60,788 bases of DNA from an uncultured Sporosarcina sp. (lineage in GTDB: Bacteria; Bacillota; Bacilli; Bacillales_A; Planococcaceae): the NCBI GenBank assembly GCA_947644645.1, contig CANSAF010000012.1, positions 1 through 60,788 on the forward strand, in the 5' to 3' direction. The notes under the pieces were generated by a model. The model ran no database searches, had not been told where the DNA came from, and was given only the letters and a program-made list of their open reading frames with translations. Of the stretch, positions 26,723-35,662 are shown in pieces. Every line of letters begins with the position of its first letter. Positions within the stretch are counted from its first letter, which is position 1. The translations under genes were made by a program, and so were the position numbers.

Positions 26723-26896
26723 TTGACACCTCCGAAAACTACTTATTATATTGTACTCAAAAAATGAATAACTCGAAAGAAAAATAGTCAACAATTTAAA
26801 TAACTTTCTTTCGTATATTTTCTGATGAATAAAATGTTAGTGAATTGTACACACTGCTAGTAGTAAGAGATTATGAATATGGCAGGAGGCACGACA

Positions 26897-27529
26897 ATGG
26901 TGAAGATTAGACAGGATGCGTGGTTAGAAGAAAATGATGTTTTATTGGCAGAGACGGTTTTACGACATGTACGCGAAGGCAGCACGCAGCTTAGTGCTTT
27001 TGAAGAAGTTGGCGATGCATTAAATCGTACTGCAGCAGCTTGTGGTTTCAGGTGGAATGCAGTCGTTCGAAGAGATTATGAAGATGAGTTGGAAGAAGCA
27101 AAGAAAGAAAGAAAACAAGCAATCCGTATGCTTGGCAATGATTTTAAACGACGTGGTCAACAACTTTATACGCCGACACAAGGTGCTCAAGAAGAAAATA
27201 AAATTTCTATTCCTTTGTCTGCACTTTCTTTAGATACAGTGATTGCTTATCTTGTACGTTTACATCATAGTGGCGGCGGAGATATTGAATCTCTACGTTG
27301 GAAACAAACAGCAAAGGCAGCTACTGAAACGATTCATCAGTTAGAAAAAGAGATTCAACAATTGAAAAATGAAAATGAAACATTGCGCACAGACTATGAA
27401 CAATTCGTTCAAATTATGAATCGTGCAAGAAAGTTCGTTACATTAAGCGATGATGAGATTCGTAGCGCGCCAACTTTTACAATGGAGCCGAACGGAAATT
27501 TAATCGCAAAAGAGCCGCCACTTCAATAG
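26897..27529 (+). CDS. rsfA: RsfA-family prespore transcription factor
   Basis: A 210-residue protein with a Myb/SANT-like N-terminal domain (MVKIRQDAWLEENDVLLAET, then TAAACGFRWNAVVRRDYEDE) and a coiled coil near 145-185. The start has AGGAGG seven bases upstream. It belongs to the RsfA family, which tunes SigF-dependent transcription in the forespore. Gene order ywfO-rsfA-lipL follows B. subtilis. The last codons and stop lie inside its terminator stem. Confidence 0.85.
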   Translation: MVKIRQDAWLEENDVLLAETVLRHVREGSTQLSAFEEVGDALNRTAAACGFRWNAVVRRDYEDELEEAKKERKQAIRMLGNDFKRRGQQLYTPTQGAQEENKISIPLSALSLDTVIAYLVRLHHSGGGDIESLRWKQTAKAATETIHQLEKEIQQLKNENETLRTDYEQFVQIMNRARKFVTLSDDEIRSAPTFTMEPNGNLIAKEPPLQ

Positions 27530-27545
27530 AAATGGCGGCTTTTTT
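27513..27545 (+). terminator. rsfA terminator overlapping its stop codon
   Basis: AGCCGCCA (27513-27520) pairs with TGGCGGCT (27533-27540), followed by T5. The TAG stop lies in the loop, so the stem is partly coding. Confidence 0.88.
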
Positions 27546-28172
27546 GCGGTCTAAACGACGTTCTACACTTTTAAGAATATCCAGTTCCGAACGTCAGACC
27601 TTCGGGATGCTTCAACCTTGAATGGGAGGGAAAACCGCCCCCCATTTCAAGGTCTCCAGCACCTGTCAGGTCTAAACGACGTTCTACACTTTTAAGAATA
27701 TCCAGTTTCGAGTGCCAGCTCCTCGGGCCATAAGCATTCCATCTATGTGGCAAAGTACGCCACGTCGATGGAACGACTTATGCCTGTCGGAGCTAAACGG
27801 CACTCTCCACTTTTAAACTATCCAGTTTCGAACGTCAGACCTTCGGGATGCTTCAACATTGAAGTGGAGGGAAAAGCCCCCTCCATTTCAATGTTTCCAG
27901 CACCTGTCAGGTCTAAACGACGTTCTACACTTTTAAGAATATCCAGTTTCGAGTGCCAGCTCCTCGGGCCATAAGCATTCCATCTATGTGGCAAAGTACG
28001 CCACGTCGATGGAACGACTTATGCCTGTCGGAGCTAAACGGCACTCTCCACTTTTAAACTATCCAGTTTCGAACGTCAGACCTTCGGGATGCTTCAACAT
28101 TGAAGTGGAGGGAAAAGCCCCCTCCATTTCAATGTTTCCAGCACCTGTCAGGTCTAAACGACGTTCTCCACT
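27546..28172. repeat. Cluster of five long-hairpin repeats with a perfect 241-bp duplication
   Basis: Two unit types alternate as A-B-A-B-A, each starting TATCCAGTTTCGA. Unit A folds as GTCAGACC...AGTGGAGGG / CCCTCCATTTCAATG...GGTCT. Unit B folds as AGTGCCAGCTCC...CCATAAGC...TATGTGGC / GCCACGTCGATGGAA...CTTATG...GGAGCT...GGCACT. The block B1-A2 is repeated as B2-A3 at a 241-bp period with essentially no change; A1 is diverged (CCTTGAATGGGAGGG). Open frames within it repeat identically and are not genes. Related units lie at 4160-4460. Confidence 0.9.
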
Positions 28173-28173
28173 T

Positions 28174-29010
28174 TTAAGACAACATTTTTTTGTTTCTTTC
28201 TAGGACTCTGTTTAGGTAGAATGTGTAGAGTTCCATTTCTTCGTTTTGAAAGCTTTGTAGTTTGACGTTATTGGATAGGTTTTTCAATAGTGTTTGGATG
28301 CGTATGACGACATCGCTCACTGTGAGTGAAATGCCTAATAACTCTTCTAAAGAAGCCATCACTTCTGGTCGAATGGTTGGGTAGACGAATTTGGTTTCTT
28401 CACCTTTTAAGCCGATTTCGTACATATCACGAATAAGTTCGGCTCTTTTGGATCCGCTACCTTCAACACATAAATAAATTTGAACGGCAATTCCTTGACG
28501 CAGTCGTCTTTGTGAAATGCCTGCAAATTTTTTACCATCAATACTTAAATCGTATGAACCCGGGCAATAGGAGCCGACAATTTCATAGGCTTTAATTTGA
28601 TCGCCGGCTTCTGGGAATAACAAGCGAATAAACGCGAGCATTACGTCATAGCCCGTTGAAATATCGATAGACGTATCTTTTTCTGATAAAACAATGGAAA
28701 CATTTAAAACACCTTGGTCCAATACAACAGCCAATCCACCAGAATTTCGAACGATGGATGGATAACCTGCTTGTTCTAAATAAGCAGTCGCTTCCCCGAT
28801 ATAAGGGAGACGGTGATCTTGTATGCCTAGCACAACTGTCTCATCATGAACCCAAGTCCGTACAGTTGGCACGCTCATCCCCTGTCCAACAAGATGGCAA
28901 AGTGTATCATCTGCTGCAAAAGATTCCAATGCCGAACGTCCGCGACTACTCATCGACTCTTCAATTAAACGCCACTCTGGAACTTGTAAAAGCGCTTCAT
29001 GTTTTGACAT
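28174..29010 (-). CDS. lipL: Octanoyl-[GcvH]:protein N-octanoyltransferase (LipL)
   Basis: A 278-residue lipoate-ligase-fold amidotransferase moving octanoyl from GcvH to E2 subunits. It has RNSGGLAVVLDQGVLNVS, then GSYCPGSYDLSIDGKKFAG with the probable catalytic Cys149 and the conserved lysine. It resembles B. subtilis YwfL/LipL and precedes pta in the same orientation on the minus strand. The 3' end borders the repeat cluster at 28172. Confidence 0.9.
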   Translation of the reverse strand: MSKHEALLQVPEWRLIEESMSSRGRSALESFAADDTLCHLVGQGMSVPTVRTWVHDETVVLGIQDHRLPYIGEATAYLEQAGYPSIVRNSGGLAVVLDQGVLNVSIVLSEKDTSIDISTGYDVMLAFIRLLFPEAGDQIKAYEIVGSYCPGSYDLSIDGKKFAGISQRRLRQGIAVQIYLCVEGSGSKRAELIRDMYEIGLKGEETKFVYPTIRPEVMASLEELLGISLTVSDVVIRIQTLLKNLSNNVKLQSFQNEEMELYTFYLNRVLERNKKMLS

Positions 29011-29025
29011 AATGGTCGCTCCTAC

Positions 29026-29997
29026 TTATAAACTTTGTGCTGCAGTCATTAGGCTTAATTTATAAACATCATCTGCTGAACAACCTCGTGATAAGTCGTT
29101 CACTGGTGCATTTAAACCTTGTAAGATTGGCCCAATTGCTTCGTAACCGCCTAAGCGCTCTGCAATTTTATAGCCAATGTTTCCAGCTTCAAGTGATGGG
29201 AAAACAAATACATTCGCATCTCCTTGAATGTCTGAGCCTGGCGCTTTTTTCGTAGCAATTTCAGGCACATAAGCAGCGTCAAATTGGAATTCACCGTCAA
29301 GTGTTAATTCAGGTGCTAATTCTTTTGCGATTTTTACAGCTTCTGCAACTTTTTCAGTTTCTTCAGTAACTGCCGAACCTTTCGTTGAGAATGAAAGCAT
29401 TGCAACACGTGGATCAATACCAAATGATTTTGCTGTTTCAGCACTTGCCACAGCAATTTCCGCTAATTCTTGAGCGTTTGGCGCAACTGTAATTGCACAA
29501 TCTCCAAAGACAAGTTTTTCTTCGCCTTTCATCATGATGAAAGCACCGCTCGTTCTTGAAATGCCTGGTTTCGTACGAATAATCTGTAGTGCTGGGCGAA
29601 CTGTATCTGCCGTTGAATTGACTGCACCACTTACAAGTCCATCCGCACGTCCTGTATGTACAAGCATCGTTCCGAAATAGTTAACATTCGTTAAAAATTT
29701 ACGCGCTTGCTCTTCTGTATTTTTACCCGCACGACGTTCTACAAAACTTGCCACAAGCTCTTCAAAATAAGGCGCTGTTTCTGGATCAATAATTTCAATA
29801 TCTTTTAAGTCTACAGCTGCTTCAGTCGCTGCAGTTTTAACTTCTTCAATATTTCCTAAAAGAATCGGTTTTACAAGACCTTCTTCCGCTAAACGAACTG
29901 CCGCTTGTAAAATTCTTGCGTCTGTTCCTTCAGGTAATACAATCGTTTTTTCATGTCCTTGTAAACTTGCTTTTACTTGATCAAATAAGTTTGTCAT
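29026..29997 (-). CDS. pta: Phosphate acetyltransferase
   Basis: A 323-residue enzyme interconverting acetyl-CoA and acetyl phosphate. It shows MVHTGRADGLVSGAVNSTADTV, KGEEKLVFGDCAITVAPN and the C-terminal NDLSRGCSADDVYKL, all typical. Length matches the short Pta class of Bacillus. It lies 15 bases upstream of lipL and is divergent from hemQ. Confidence 0.95.
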   Translation of the reverse strand: MTNLFDQVKASLQGHEKTIVLPEGTDARILQAAVRLAEEGLVKPILLGNIEEVKTAATEAAVDLKDIEIIDPETAPYFEELVASFVERRAGKNTEEQARKFLTNVNYFGTMLVHTGRADGLVSGAVNSTADTVRPALQIIRTKPGISRTSGAFIMMKGEEKLVFGDCAITVAPNAQELAEIAVASAETAKSFGIDPRVAMLSFSTKGSAVTEETEKVAEAVKIAKELAPELTLDGEFQFDAAYVPEIATKKAPGSDIQGDANVFVFPSLEAGNIGYKIAERLGGYEAIGPILQGLNAPVNDLSRGCSADDVYKLSLMTAAQSL

Positions 29998-30107
29998 TTT
30001 TTCCCGCCTCCGGTTAATTTTATACTTCTAGCATACACTAAATAGCGCCATGTTAAAAGGATACCCTTTCCTGTCAATTAAGCGACAACCACGCGCCTGA
30101 AAGATCT

Positions 30108-30124
30108 TTATATTCGGAATATAA
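30108..30124. promoter_or_regulatory. Perfect palindrome between pta and hemQ
   Basis: TTATATTCGGAATATAA is a perfect inverted repeat around a single central base, 50 bases before hemQ, and includes -10-like TATATT/TATAAC. It may be an operator or chance AT symmetry. The regulator is unknown. Confidence 0.4.
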
Positions 30125-30173
30125 CGTATGATTTCACCCCAAAATAAATCAATTAAAAAGGAGTATTTCAATT

Positions 30174-30923
30174 ATGAATAAAGCCATGATTTCATTGGAG
30201 GGTTGGTATGTTTTACACGATTTTCGCATGATTGACTGGATATCTTGGAAGTTAATTTCCAAAGAGGAACGTCAAACAATCATCACGGAGTTCCATCAAT
30301 ATTTGGACACACTTCAAAATGCGGATGATGAAAAAACAGGTAGCTACGCTTTCTATACAATTATCGGACAAAAAGCAGATTTTATGCTCATGATTTTACG
30401 TCCAACAATGACCGAATTACAAGCACTCGAAACTGAATTCAATAAATTAGCCATTGCAGACTTCACCTTCCCTGCCTACTCTTATGTTTCCGTTGTGGAA
30501 TTATCGAATTATTTAGCTGGCGATTCCGACGAAGACCCTTATGATAATCCTTATGTTCGCGAATCCCTGTACCCTAAATTGCCCACAAGTGAATATATTT
30601 GTTTCTATCCAATGGCTAAAAAACGCGAAGGTGAGGACAATTGGTATCGATTAAGTATAGATAAACGTCAAAAATTAATGTACAACCATAGCATGATTGG
30701 TCGTCAGTACGCGGGAAAAATTAAACAAGTCATTTCTAGCTCAGTCGGTTTCGACGATTATGAATGGGCCGTTACTTTATTTTCGGATGATGTTCTACAA
30801 TTTAAGAAACTTGTTTATGAAATGCGTTTTGATGAAGCAAGCGCGCGTTATAGCGAGTTCGGCTCTTTTTTCATCGGTACTTTATTAAATCCTGATAAAG
30901 TCTCAAAGTTTTTAGTTTTATAA
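30174..30923 (+). CDS. hemQ: Coproheme decarboxylase HemQ
   Basis: A 249-residue member of the chlorite-dismutase fold that converts coproheme III to heme b, the last step of the Gram-positive heme route. The catalytic Tyr145 and Lys149 lie in [14 protein letters not shown], and the axial His172 in [13 protein letters not shown]. Divergent from pta, as in B. subtilis pta-ywfI. Confidence 0.95.
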   Translation: MNKAMISLEGWYVLHDFRMIDWISWKLISKEERQTIITEFHQYLDTLQNADDEKTGSYAFYTIIGQKADFMLMILRPTMTELQALETEFNKLAIADFTFPAYSYVSVVELSNYLAGDSDEDPYDNPYVRESLYPKLPTSEYICFYPMAKKREGEDNWYRLSIDKRQKLMYNHSMIGRQYAGKIKQVISSSVGFDDYEWAVTLFSDDVLQFKKLVYEMRFDEASARYSEFGSFFIGTLLNPDKVSKFLVL

Positions 30924-30941
30924 AGCCTATACAGAAAAAAA

Positions 30942-30970
30942 TCATTTTCTTTTCCACTCTCGCATACATT
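30942..30970 (+). promoter_or_regulatory. Candidate SigE promoter of cwlJ
   Basis: CATACATT (30963-30970) matches the SigE -10 pattern CATACAnT. TCATTTT at 30942-30948 is a possible -35 at a 14-base spacing. It is 19 bases before the cwlJ ATG. B. subtilis cwlJ is mother-cell expressed, which agrees. Confidence 0.6.
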
Positions 30971-30989
30971 ATTTTCGAGGAGGTTTTTT

Positions 30990-31409
30990 ATGGCGGTGAT
31001 TGCATACAATGAAGCGGAAGTCGAGCTCCTTGCGCGATTAATGCGTGCCGAGGCCGAGGGAGATGGGGCTGAAGGGATGCTAATGGTCGGGAATGTTGGC
31101 GTAAACCGCGTACTTGGGGACTGTTTGGACTTTAGAGATATCCGTTCATTACAAGATATGGTTTTTCAAAGCCCCGGTGGATTTGAAGCAACGGTGAAAG
31201 GTTATTTTTATCAAAGAGCACGTCCCGAAGATATTCTCCTTGCTAGACGCGTGCTTGCCGGTGAAAGATTTTCTCCTGCCAGTCGCGCTTTATGGTTTTT
31301 CATGCCAACGGGAGATTGCCCCGCACAATGGTATGGGCAATGGAACACAGGGCGCTATAAATCTCATTGCTTTTTTGCGCCACTTGTCGACGTTTGCCCA
31401 ATGGTTTAA
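30990..31409 (+). CDS. cwlJ: Spore cortex-lytic enzyme CwlJ
   Basis: A 139-residue hydrolase of the SleB catalytic-domain family without export or binding domains. It has LLARLMRAEAEGDGAEGMLM with the catalytic Glu, VGNVGVNRV, and the GYFYQRARPEDI and SPASRALWF blocks. It degrades spore cortex in germination in response to Ca-dipicolinate and needs GerQ, encoded 35 bases downstream. Confidence 0.94.
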   Translation: MAVIAYNEAEVELLARLMRAEAEGDGAEGMLMVGNVGVNRVLGDCLDFRDIRSLQDMVFQSPGGFEATVKGYFYQRARPEDILLARRVLAGERFSPASRALWFFMPTGDCPAQWYGQWNTGRYKSHCFFAPLVDVCPMV

Positions 31410-31444
31410 ACACCCAATACGATTAAAATGGAAAGGATGAATGT

Positions 31445-31834
31445 ATGGTCCAATATTATTGGAACCCAAATTATCAACAACCTAATTTTTTCAATCCAAA
31501 TCAACAGCAACAACAAATTCCACCCCCTGTAACCATTCCAGGCGGAAGACCCCCAGGATTACCAGAAGGCGAAAGGTCATATATTGAAAATATTTTAAGA
31601 TTAAATATCGGTAAACCCGGGATTTTCCATTTTTCATTTGCTCATGCGACTGGTGAGGCTACGAATAGTCGAAACATTACAGGTTCGGTAAAAGCAGCTG
31701 GGCGGGATCATGTCATTGTAACTGAAAGACGTACAGGGCATGACTTCCTATTTCCAATGATCTATTTTGACTATGCAGAGTTTGATGAACCAATGGAATA
31801 CTTTCCGCAAACTATCGGCGTTCGAGAAGTGTAA
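31445..31834 (+). CDS. gerQ: Spore coat protein GerQ
   Basis: A 129-residue coat protein with an Asn/Gln/Pro-rich head (residues 1-35, NQQQQQIPPP) and a conserved C-terminal part (IGKPGIFHFSFAHA, DFLFPMIYFDYAEF). GerQ locates CwlJ to the coat and is crosslinked by transglutaminase. It follows cwlJ with its own GGA-type site and ends at a terminator module. Confidence 0.93.
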   Translation: MVQYYWNPNYQQPNFFNPNQQQQQIPPPVTIPGGRPPGLPEGERSYIENILRLNIGKPGIFHFSFAHATGEATNSRNITGSVKAAGRDHVIVTERRTGHDFLFPMIYFDYAEFDEPMEYFPQTIGVREV

Positions 31835-31842
31835 AACAAAGA

Positions 31843-32026
31843 GGCTGTTCCAAATGTCGACGGTACATGACTTTTGGAACGCCTCCCGATTGTTTGTGCG
31901 TTTATTTTATGTGTTCCGCTAATCTTTGGGCTTTCTTTACCAGCCACGAAGCTTAAAAAGTAAAAGAATGCATCATTTCCACGCCCATAAAAACAGAGGG
32001 CATCCAAAATGGACAGCCTCTTCTGT
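31843..32026. terminator. Two-ended terminator module between gerQ and ywdK (inverted copy)
   Basis: The left hairpin (AGAGGCTGTTCC...GGAACGCCTC) and right hairpin (GGGCATCC...GGACAGCCTC) flank a middle with GTGCGTTTA, GGGCTTTCTTTAC and AAGAATGCATCATTTCCACGC. Compared with 5787-5992 and 58545-58742 the middle is in the opposite orientation. It separates convergent genes. Confidence 0.75.
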
Positions 32027-32031
32027 TTTTT

Positions 32032-32409
32032 CTATGCTCCTTTTACCGCGGCAATAATTAACATAATCCAACCAACGATAAATAATACGCCACCAATTGG
32101 CGTAATTGCACCTAAAACACCAATGCCTGATAAACTAAGTGCATATAAACTACCCGAGAAAATAATAATTCCTCCGAGTATTAAATAGCCCGCCCATTTC
32201 AGTTGTGATAAATCTCCGAATAATGCCGAGCTTGCTAGAACACCGATGACCAATAAACCAATTGCATGGAACATTTGATATTGAACGGCTGTTTCCCAAA
32301 CCGCTAAATAATGTTCAGATAATTTTTCTTTTAAAGCATGCGCACCAAAAGCACCGAGCATAACAGCAATCGCTGCATTGACCGCACCTGCAATGATAAA
32401 AAATGGCAT
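32032..32409 (-). CDS. ywdK: DUF423 membrane protein (YwdK-like)
   Basis: A 125-residue protein with four membrane helices and the family opening [20 protein letters not shown], then [13 protein letters not shown]. It is conserved across Bacillales and Proteobacteria (YgdD family) without an established function. It is last in a minus-strand group with ywdI, a Cys-rich gene, ung and a DUF4230 gene. Confidence 0.88.
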   Translation of the reverse strand: MPFFIIAGAVNAAIAVMLGAFGAHALKEKLSEHYLAVWETAVQYQMFHAIGLLVIGVLASSALFGDLSQLKWAGYLILGGIIIFSGSLYALSLSGIGVLGAITPIGGVLFIVGWIMLIIAAVKGA

Positions 32410-32434
32410 AATCTATGCCGACCTCCCTTTCCAA

Positions 32435-32719
32435 TTAAAAATCAAATAATGATTTACCGTTTGCACCGTCAGCTTCCTCTAGCGGCGTTGACTCTAAAGA
32501 ACTTAATGATTGAACGGGTGTCGGCTGCGTCATTTGTGGCATTTCTACTCTTTTTGGCATGACGACTTGTTCAGATGGTTCACCGTCCCCGCTTAATGCA
32601 ACTTCTGATAATGAACGAACCGCCGCAAGCGCTTCACGTATTGTACTTTCTTGATTTGTTTGACGTGCGCGTTGGACTTGTCGTTCAATTTCCTTTAAAA
32701 CTTGTTGATAGGAAATCAT
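32435..32719 (-). CDS. ywdI: YwdI-like protein
   Basis: A 94-residue protein with a helical start MISYQQVLKEIERQVQRARQ and a Ser/Pro-rich tail. The start at 32719 overlaps the stop of the Cys-rich gene (ATGA), which makes it preferable to the longer frame from 32758. Position and N-terminus match B. subtilis YwdI. Function unknown. Confidence 0.75.
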   Translation of the reverse strand: MISYQQVLKEIERQVQRARQTNQESTIREALAAVRSLSEVALSGDGEPSEQVVMPKRVEMPQMTQPTPVQSLSSLESTPLEEADGANGKSLFDF

Positions 32720-32889
32720 TTTTTCACGTTTCCTTTCTTTTGTTGAAATTTTAAACAATCCATTCCAGAAGATCTTTTGACCACTACTGATGGTAATTCT
32801 TTCGTTTTAAATCCGTATGCCTTACATGCACGTGGGTTTTGCTGATCCCATGTAACATAAAAAAATTCGCATTGAAAACAGTTTACCAT
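32716..32889 (-). CDS. Small Cys-rich protein of 57 residues, often near ung
   Basis: ATG at 32889 and TGA at 32716 give a 57-residue protein. It has MVNCFQCEFFYVTWDQQNP, then a third Cys (ACKAYGFKTKELPS) and a fourth (SSGMDCLKF). The four Cys suggest a metal-binding knuckle. The TWDxxxPxxCxxxGFKxxxLPS...SSGxxCLxF pattern is one I recall from small conserved bacterial proteins, without a known function. It lies 24 bases after ung and overlaps ywdI by three bases, supporting cotranslation. Confidence 0.85.
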   Translation of the reverse strand: MVNCFQCEFFYVTWDQQNPRACKAYGFKTKELPSVVVKRSSGMDCLKFQQKKGNVKK

Positions 32890-32913
32890 CTGTTACACCT
32901 CATTTCCTAATCT

Positions 32914-33579
32914 TTACACATTCGTTTTTTCCCAAAGGATTGGTTCTTTCCCCCAAGTTGTTAGCAATTCATTTGTTTTAGAATATGGGCGACTACCAAA
33001 AAATCCACGATATGCGCTAAGTGGACTTGGATGTGGTGCTTCTACCGTTGCATGTTTCGTTAAGTCGATTAAATTTTTCTTCTCCTGCGCCGGTTTCCCC
33101 CATAAAATAAAGACAATCGGCTCATCTTGGCTTGATAAATGTTGAATCACCGCATCTGTGAATTGTTCCCATCCTTTATTTTTATGGGAATGCGCTTGTC
33201 CTTTTCTCACAGTTAGCACTGTATTTAACAATAAAACACCTTGCTTCGCCCAACCTGTCAAATTTCCATTTTCAGGTATTTCACAATTCATATCATCCGC
33301 CAACTCTTTAAACATATTGCGTAAACTTGGGGGAATCCGTATACCTTTATTCACTGAGAAACTTAAACCATGTGCTTGTCCCGGACCGTGATAAGGATCT
33401 TGCCCGAGAATCACAACTTTTACATCTTTTAAAGCAGTTTGTTCAAATGCTGCCCATTTTTCTTCACAAGGTGGATAAATCGTTTCTTCTGCATATTCTT
33501 TCTCCAAAAAAGCTTCTAATTGTTGGTAATAAGGCTTTTCAAATTCGGCTTGAAATAATGGCTGCCAATCATTTGTCAT
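32914..33579 (-). CDS. ung: Uracil-DNA glycosylase
   Basis: A 221-residue family 1 UDG removing uracil from DNA. The catalytic Asp61 is in VVILGQDPYHGPGQAHG, and the second motif is HPSPLSAYRGFFGS. The ATG at 33579 has GAGGAG seven bases upstream, five codons inside the longest frame. It begins just after the DUF4230 gene end. Confidence 0.96.
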   Translation of the reverse strand: MTNDWQPLFQAEFEKPYYQQLEAFLEKEYAEETIYPPCEEKWAAFEQTALKDVKVVILGQDPYHGPGQAHGLSFSVNKGIRIPPSLRNMFKELADDMNCEIPENGNLTGWAKQGVLLLNTVLTVRKGQAHSHKNKGWEQFTDAVIQHLSSQDEPIVFILWGKPAQEKKNLIDLTKHATVEAPHPSPLSAYRGFFGSRPYSKTNELLTTWGKEPILWEKTNV

Positions 33580-33583
33580 ACAA

Positions 33584-34336
33584 TCACTCCTCAAATTGAA
33601 TCGTCACATCATACCCCGCAAATGAAAACATCTCCGTCAATGTCTTTTTAGCATTTTCCTCAGCAGTTTTTAAAACACCTTGTTCGGTCGTTTCTGTCAG
33701 AATTAAAGACTTCGCTTCTTCTGCTAGTTCATAGGCTTCTTCGATATTGGCTTTCACGCGAAACAAACCTTCATATGAAAATATTTCTACTTCGTCAAAA
33801 TACAATTCTGCTCCACCTAAAAATGTAGCTCTCGGTAAAGTAATCTTTGCTGTTTTTTCTTCATGATTGATGTCGACATCTTTTTCCTTTAATCCACTTA
33901 AATCGACACCAGCTTTAACAGAACCTGGAATAATGACGAGCAATTGACGTTTTGTACCTGGTAAGTTGACACCGATACTTTGTCCCAAAATTGTATTATC
34001 TTGTCTTTCAATAATTACTTTCGTATAAGCTTCTGCAGTCGCTAGCTCATTTAAATTTTGAATACGTTCAATAACTGCTGACTTTTCCTCTGTAAATGTG
34101 CTTGCATTTTTTATAAAATAAATCGTCGCAATCGGCAACGCAATCATTAACAGTAAAATAATTGATGCGATAATAATGAAAGGCTTTCGCCATAAAGATA
34201 AAACGACTTTGCCGACACGCCAAGTCGTAGAAGGACGTTTCTTCACTGTATCTACAGTGACCGCCGTTTCTGCTTCTCCTGCTTTAAGTTCCATCAGTAA
34301 TCGCTCAATTTCATCAATTTTTTCTTTGTTTTTCAC
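33584..34336 (-). CDS. DUF4230 membrane-anchored protein
   Basis: A 250-residue protein with a short cytosolic N-terminus, one membrane helix at about 53-75 (IIIASIILLLMIALPIATIYF), and an extracytoplasmic mixed alpha/beta domain. The domain includes YTKVIIERQDNTI and ITLPRATFLGGAELYFDE, the DUF4230 pattern. It shares the transcription direction with ung. Function unknown; some relatives are near stress or envelope genes. Confidence 0.78.
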   Translation of the reverse strand: MKNKEKIDEIERLLMELKAGEAETAVTVDTVKKRPSTTWRVGKVVLSLWRKPFIIIASIILLLMIALPIATIYFIKNASTFTEEKSAVIERIQNLNELATAEAYTKVIIERQDNTILGQSIGVNLPGTKRQLLVIIPGSVKAGVDLSGLKEKDVDINHEEKTAKITLPRATFLGGAELYFDEVEIFSYEGLFRVKANIEEAYELAEEAKSLILTETTEQGVLKTAEENAKKTLTEMFSFAGYDVTIQFEE

Positions 34337-34450
34337 TATGAATCACCTTCTTTCTACAAAATTAAACATTTTACTCCGTTTACATTATAGCAAAAATACG
34401 GTTTGAACAACTAGGTAGACGTGGTAAACTTGTAACTAGGGGGATTTTAA

Positions 34451-34717
34451 ATGTCGAATATGCAAATGCGAGAAAAAGTAAGAAAAATAACAGAAGCCGC
34501 TAATGATAGCAAACAAATTTCCGAAGAATCTAAGAAAGCCGGTATGCTTATGTTTTTTATACTGTCTGGACTTTGTTTACTTGCATTAGTTTGTTTTTCA
34601 CTAGCTTTACTGATTTACCAGCACTATTTAAGTGCGTTTATCAGCATAATAGTGATAGCTTGTTTCAGTTATTTATTGTACAAAATTCAATCTGCGGATG
34701 AAATTCCGAAAGACTGA
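34451..34717 (+). CDS. Small two-helix membrane protein, unknown
   Basis: An 88-residue protein with a charged head (residues 1-27) and two adjacent membrane helices (about 30-75). The GGGGG-type site is 8 bases before the ATG. It lies just upstream of pdxK in the same direction. I do not recognise the family. Confidence 0.65.
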   Translation: MSNMQMREKVRKITEAANDSKQISEESKKAGMLMFFILSGLCLLALVCFSLALLIYQHYLSAFISIIVIACFSYLLYKIQSADEIPKD

Positions 34718-34784
34718 ATTCTCCACATATTCATTTAAAATCTTTGGTTGTATTCAATTTATTAACAATAAAGGGGTTATTCAA

Positions 34785-35615
34785 ATGACATTAAAGAAAA
34801 CATTAACGATTGCAGGCTCTGATACTTCAGGAGGCGCAGGAATTCAAGCAGATTTAAAAACTTTTCAAGAACACGGCACATACGGCATGACCGCTTTAAC
34901 TGTCGTCGTTACGATGGATCCAGAAACTTGGACACATAGCGTTTATTCACTACCAATCGATGTATTAAAATCACAAATCGCAACCGCTCTTTCAACAGGG
35001 GTCGATGCAATTAAAACAGGTATGCTGAGTACAGAAGAAGTGATTGAAACAGCTGGAAACGCCATTCAACAATCTGGTCTTTCCAAAGTTGTGATAGATC
35101 CTGTGATGGTTTGTAAAGGCGATGATGAAGTCTTAAATCCAGGGACAGTGGATGCGATGATTCAACATCTTCTTCCCTACGCGCTCGTTGTGACACCAAA
35201 CTTATTTGAAGCGGGACAACTTGCAGGCACGGGCACACCGAAAAATTTAGATGAAATGAAAATTGCCGCAAAGAAAATCCATGAACATGGTGCAAAAAAT
35301 GTCTTTATTAAAGGTGGAAAAGGGCTGGGTGGTGATACAGCAGCCGATCTTCTTTTTGACGGTGAAACATTTACTTTATATGAAGCAGAAAAAAGCGATA
35401 ATCATTATAACCACGGCGCAGGTTGTACGGTAGCTGCAGCGATTACAGCAAATCTTGCAAATGATTTTAGCGTAAAAGATGCCGTTCTTGAAGCAAAACA
35501 GTTTGTCACAGCAGCCATCTCTAACGGTTGGCAATTAAACCAATTCGTTGGTCCAGTTTATCACGGCGCGAAAAACAAATTAGGTACACCAACAATTACA
35601 ACAACGACAGTATAA
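34785..35615 (+). CDS. pdxK: Pyridoxine/pyridoxal kinase (PdxK, ThiD-like)
   Basis: A 276-residue ribokinase-fold kinase resembling B. subtilis YwdB/PdxK more than ThiD. It has LTIAGSDTSGGAGIQADLKTF, VVIDPVMVCKGDDEVLNP, VVTPNLFEAGQLAG and the anion-hole motif HGAGCTVAAA. The ATG at 34785 has AAGGGG nine bases upstream; an earlier frame start at 34698 would overlap the upstream gene. The ATP/vitamin B6 assignment is by similarity; HMP kinase activity cannot be excluded. Confidence 0.88.
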   Translation: MTLKKTLTIAGSDTSGGAGIQADLKTFQEHGTYGMTALTVVVTMDPETWTHSVYSLPIDVLKSQIATALSTGVDAIKTGMLSTEEVIETAGNAIQQSGLSKVVIDPVMVCKGDDEVLNPGTVDAMIQHLLPYALVVTPNLFEAGQLAGTGTPKNLDEMKIAAKKIHEHGAKNVFIKGGKGLGGDTAADLLFDGETFTLYEAEKSDNHYNHGAGCTVAAAITANLANDFSVKDAVLEAKQFVTAAISNGWQLNQFVGPVYHGAKNKLGTPTITTTTV

Positions 35616-35623
35616 TTTTTCAT

Positions 35624-35662
35624 ATCCAATTGGGAGAACTTTTCCTAGTTGGATTTTTTAAT
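35624..35662 (+). terminator. pdxK terminator
   Basis: ATCCAA...TTGGAT stem with an interior GGGAGAACTTTTCC, followed by T6, eight bases after the pdxK stop. Confidence 0.75.

Noticed and set aside
27571-28203. Repeated open frames of about 60-75 residues in the repeat cluster
   Set aside because: They are identical copies created by the 241-bp duplication of long hairpins and lack ribosome binding sites; the hairpin symmetry explains them.
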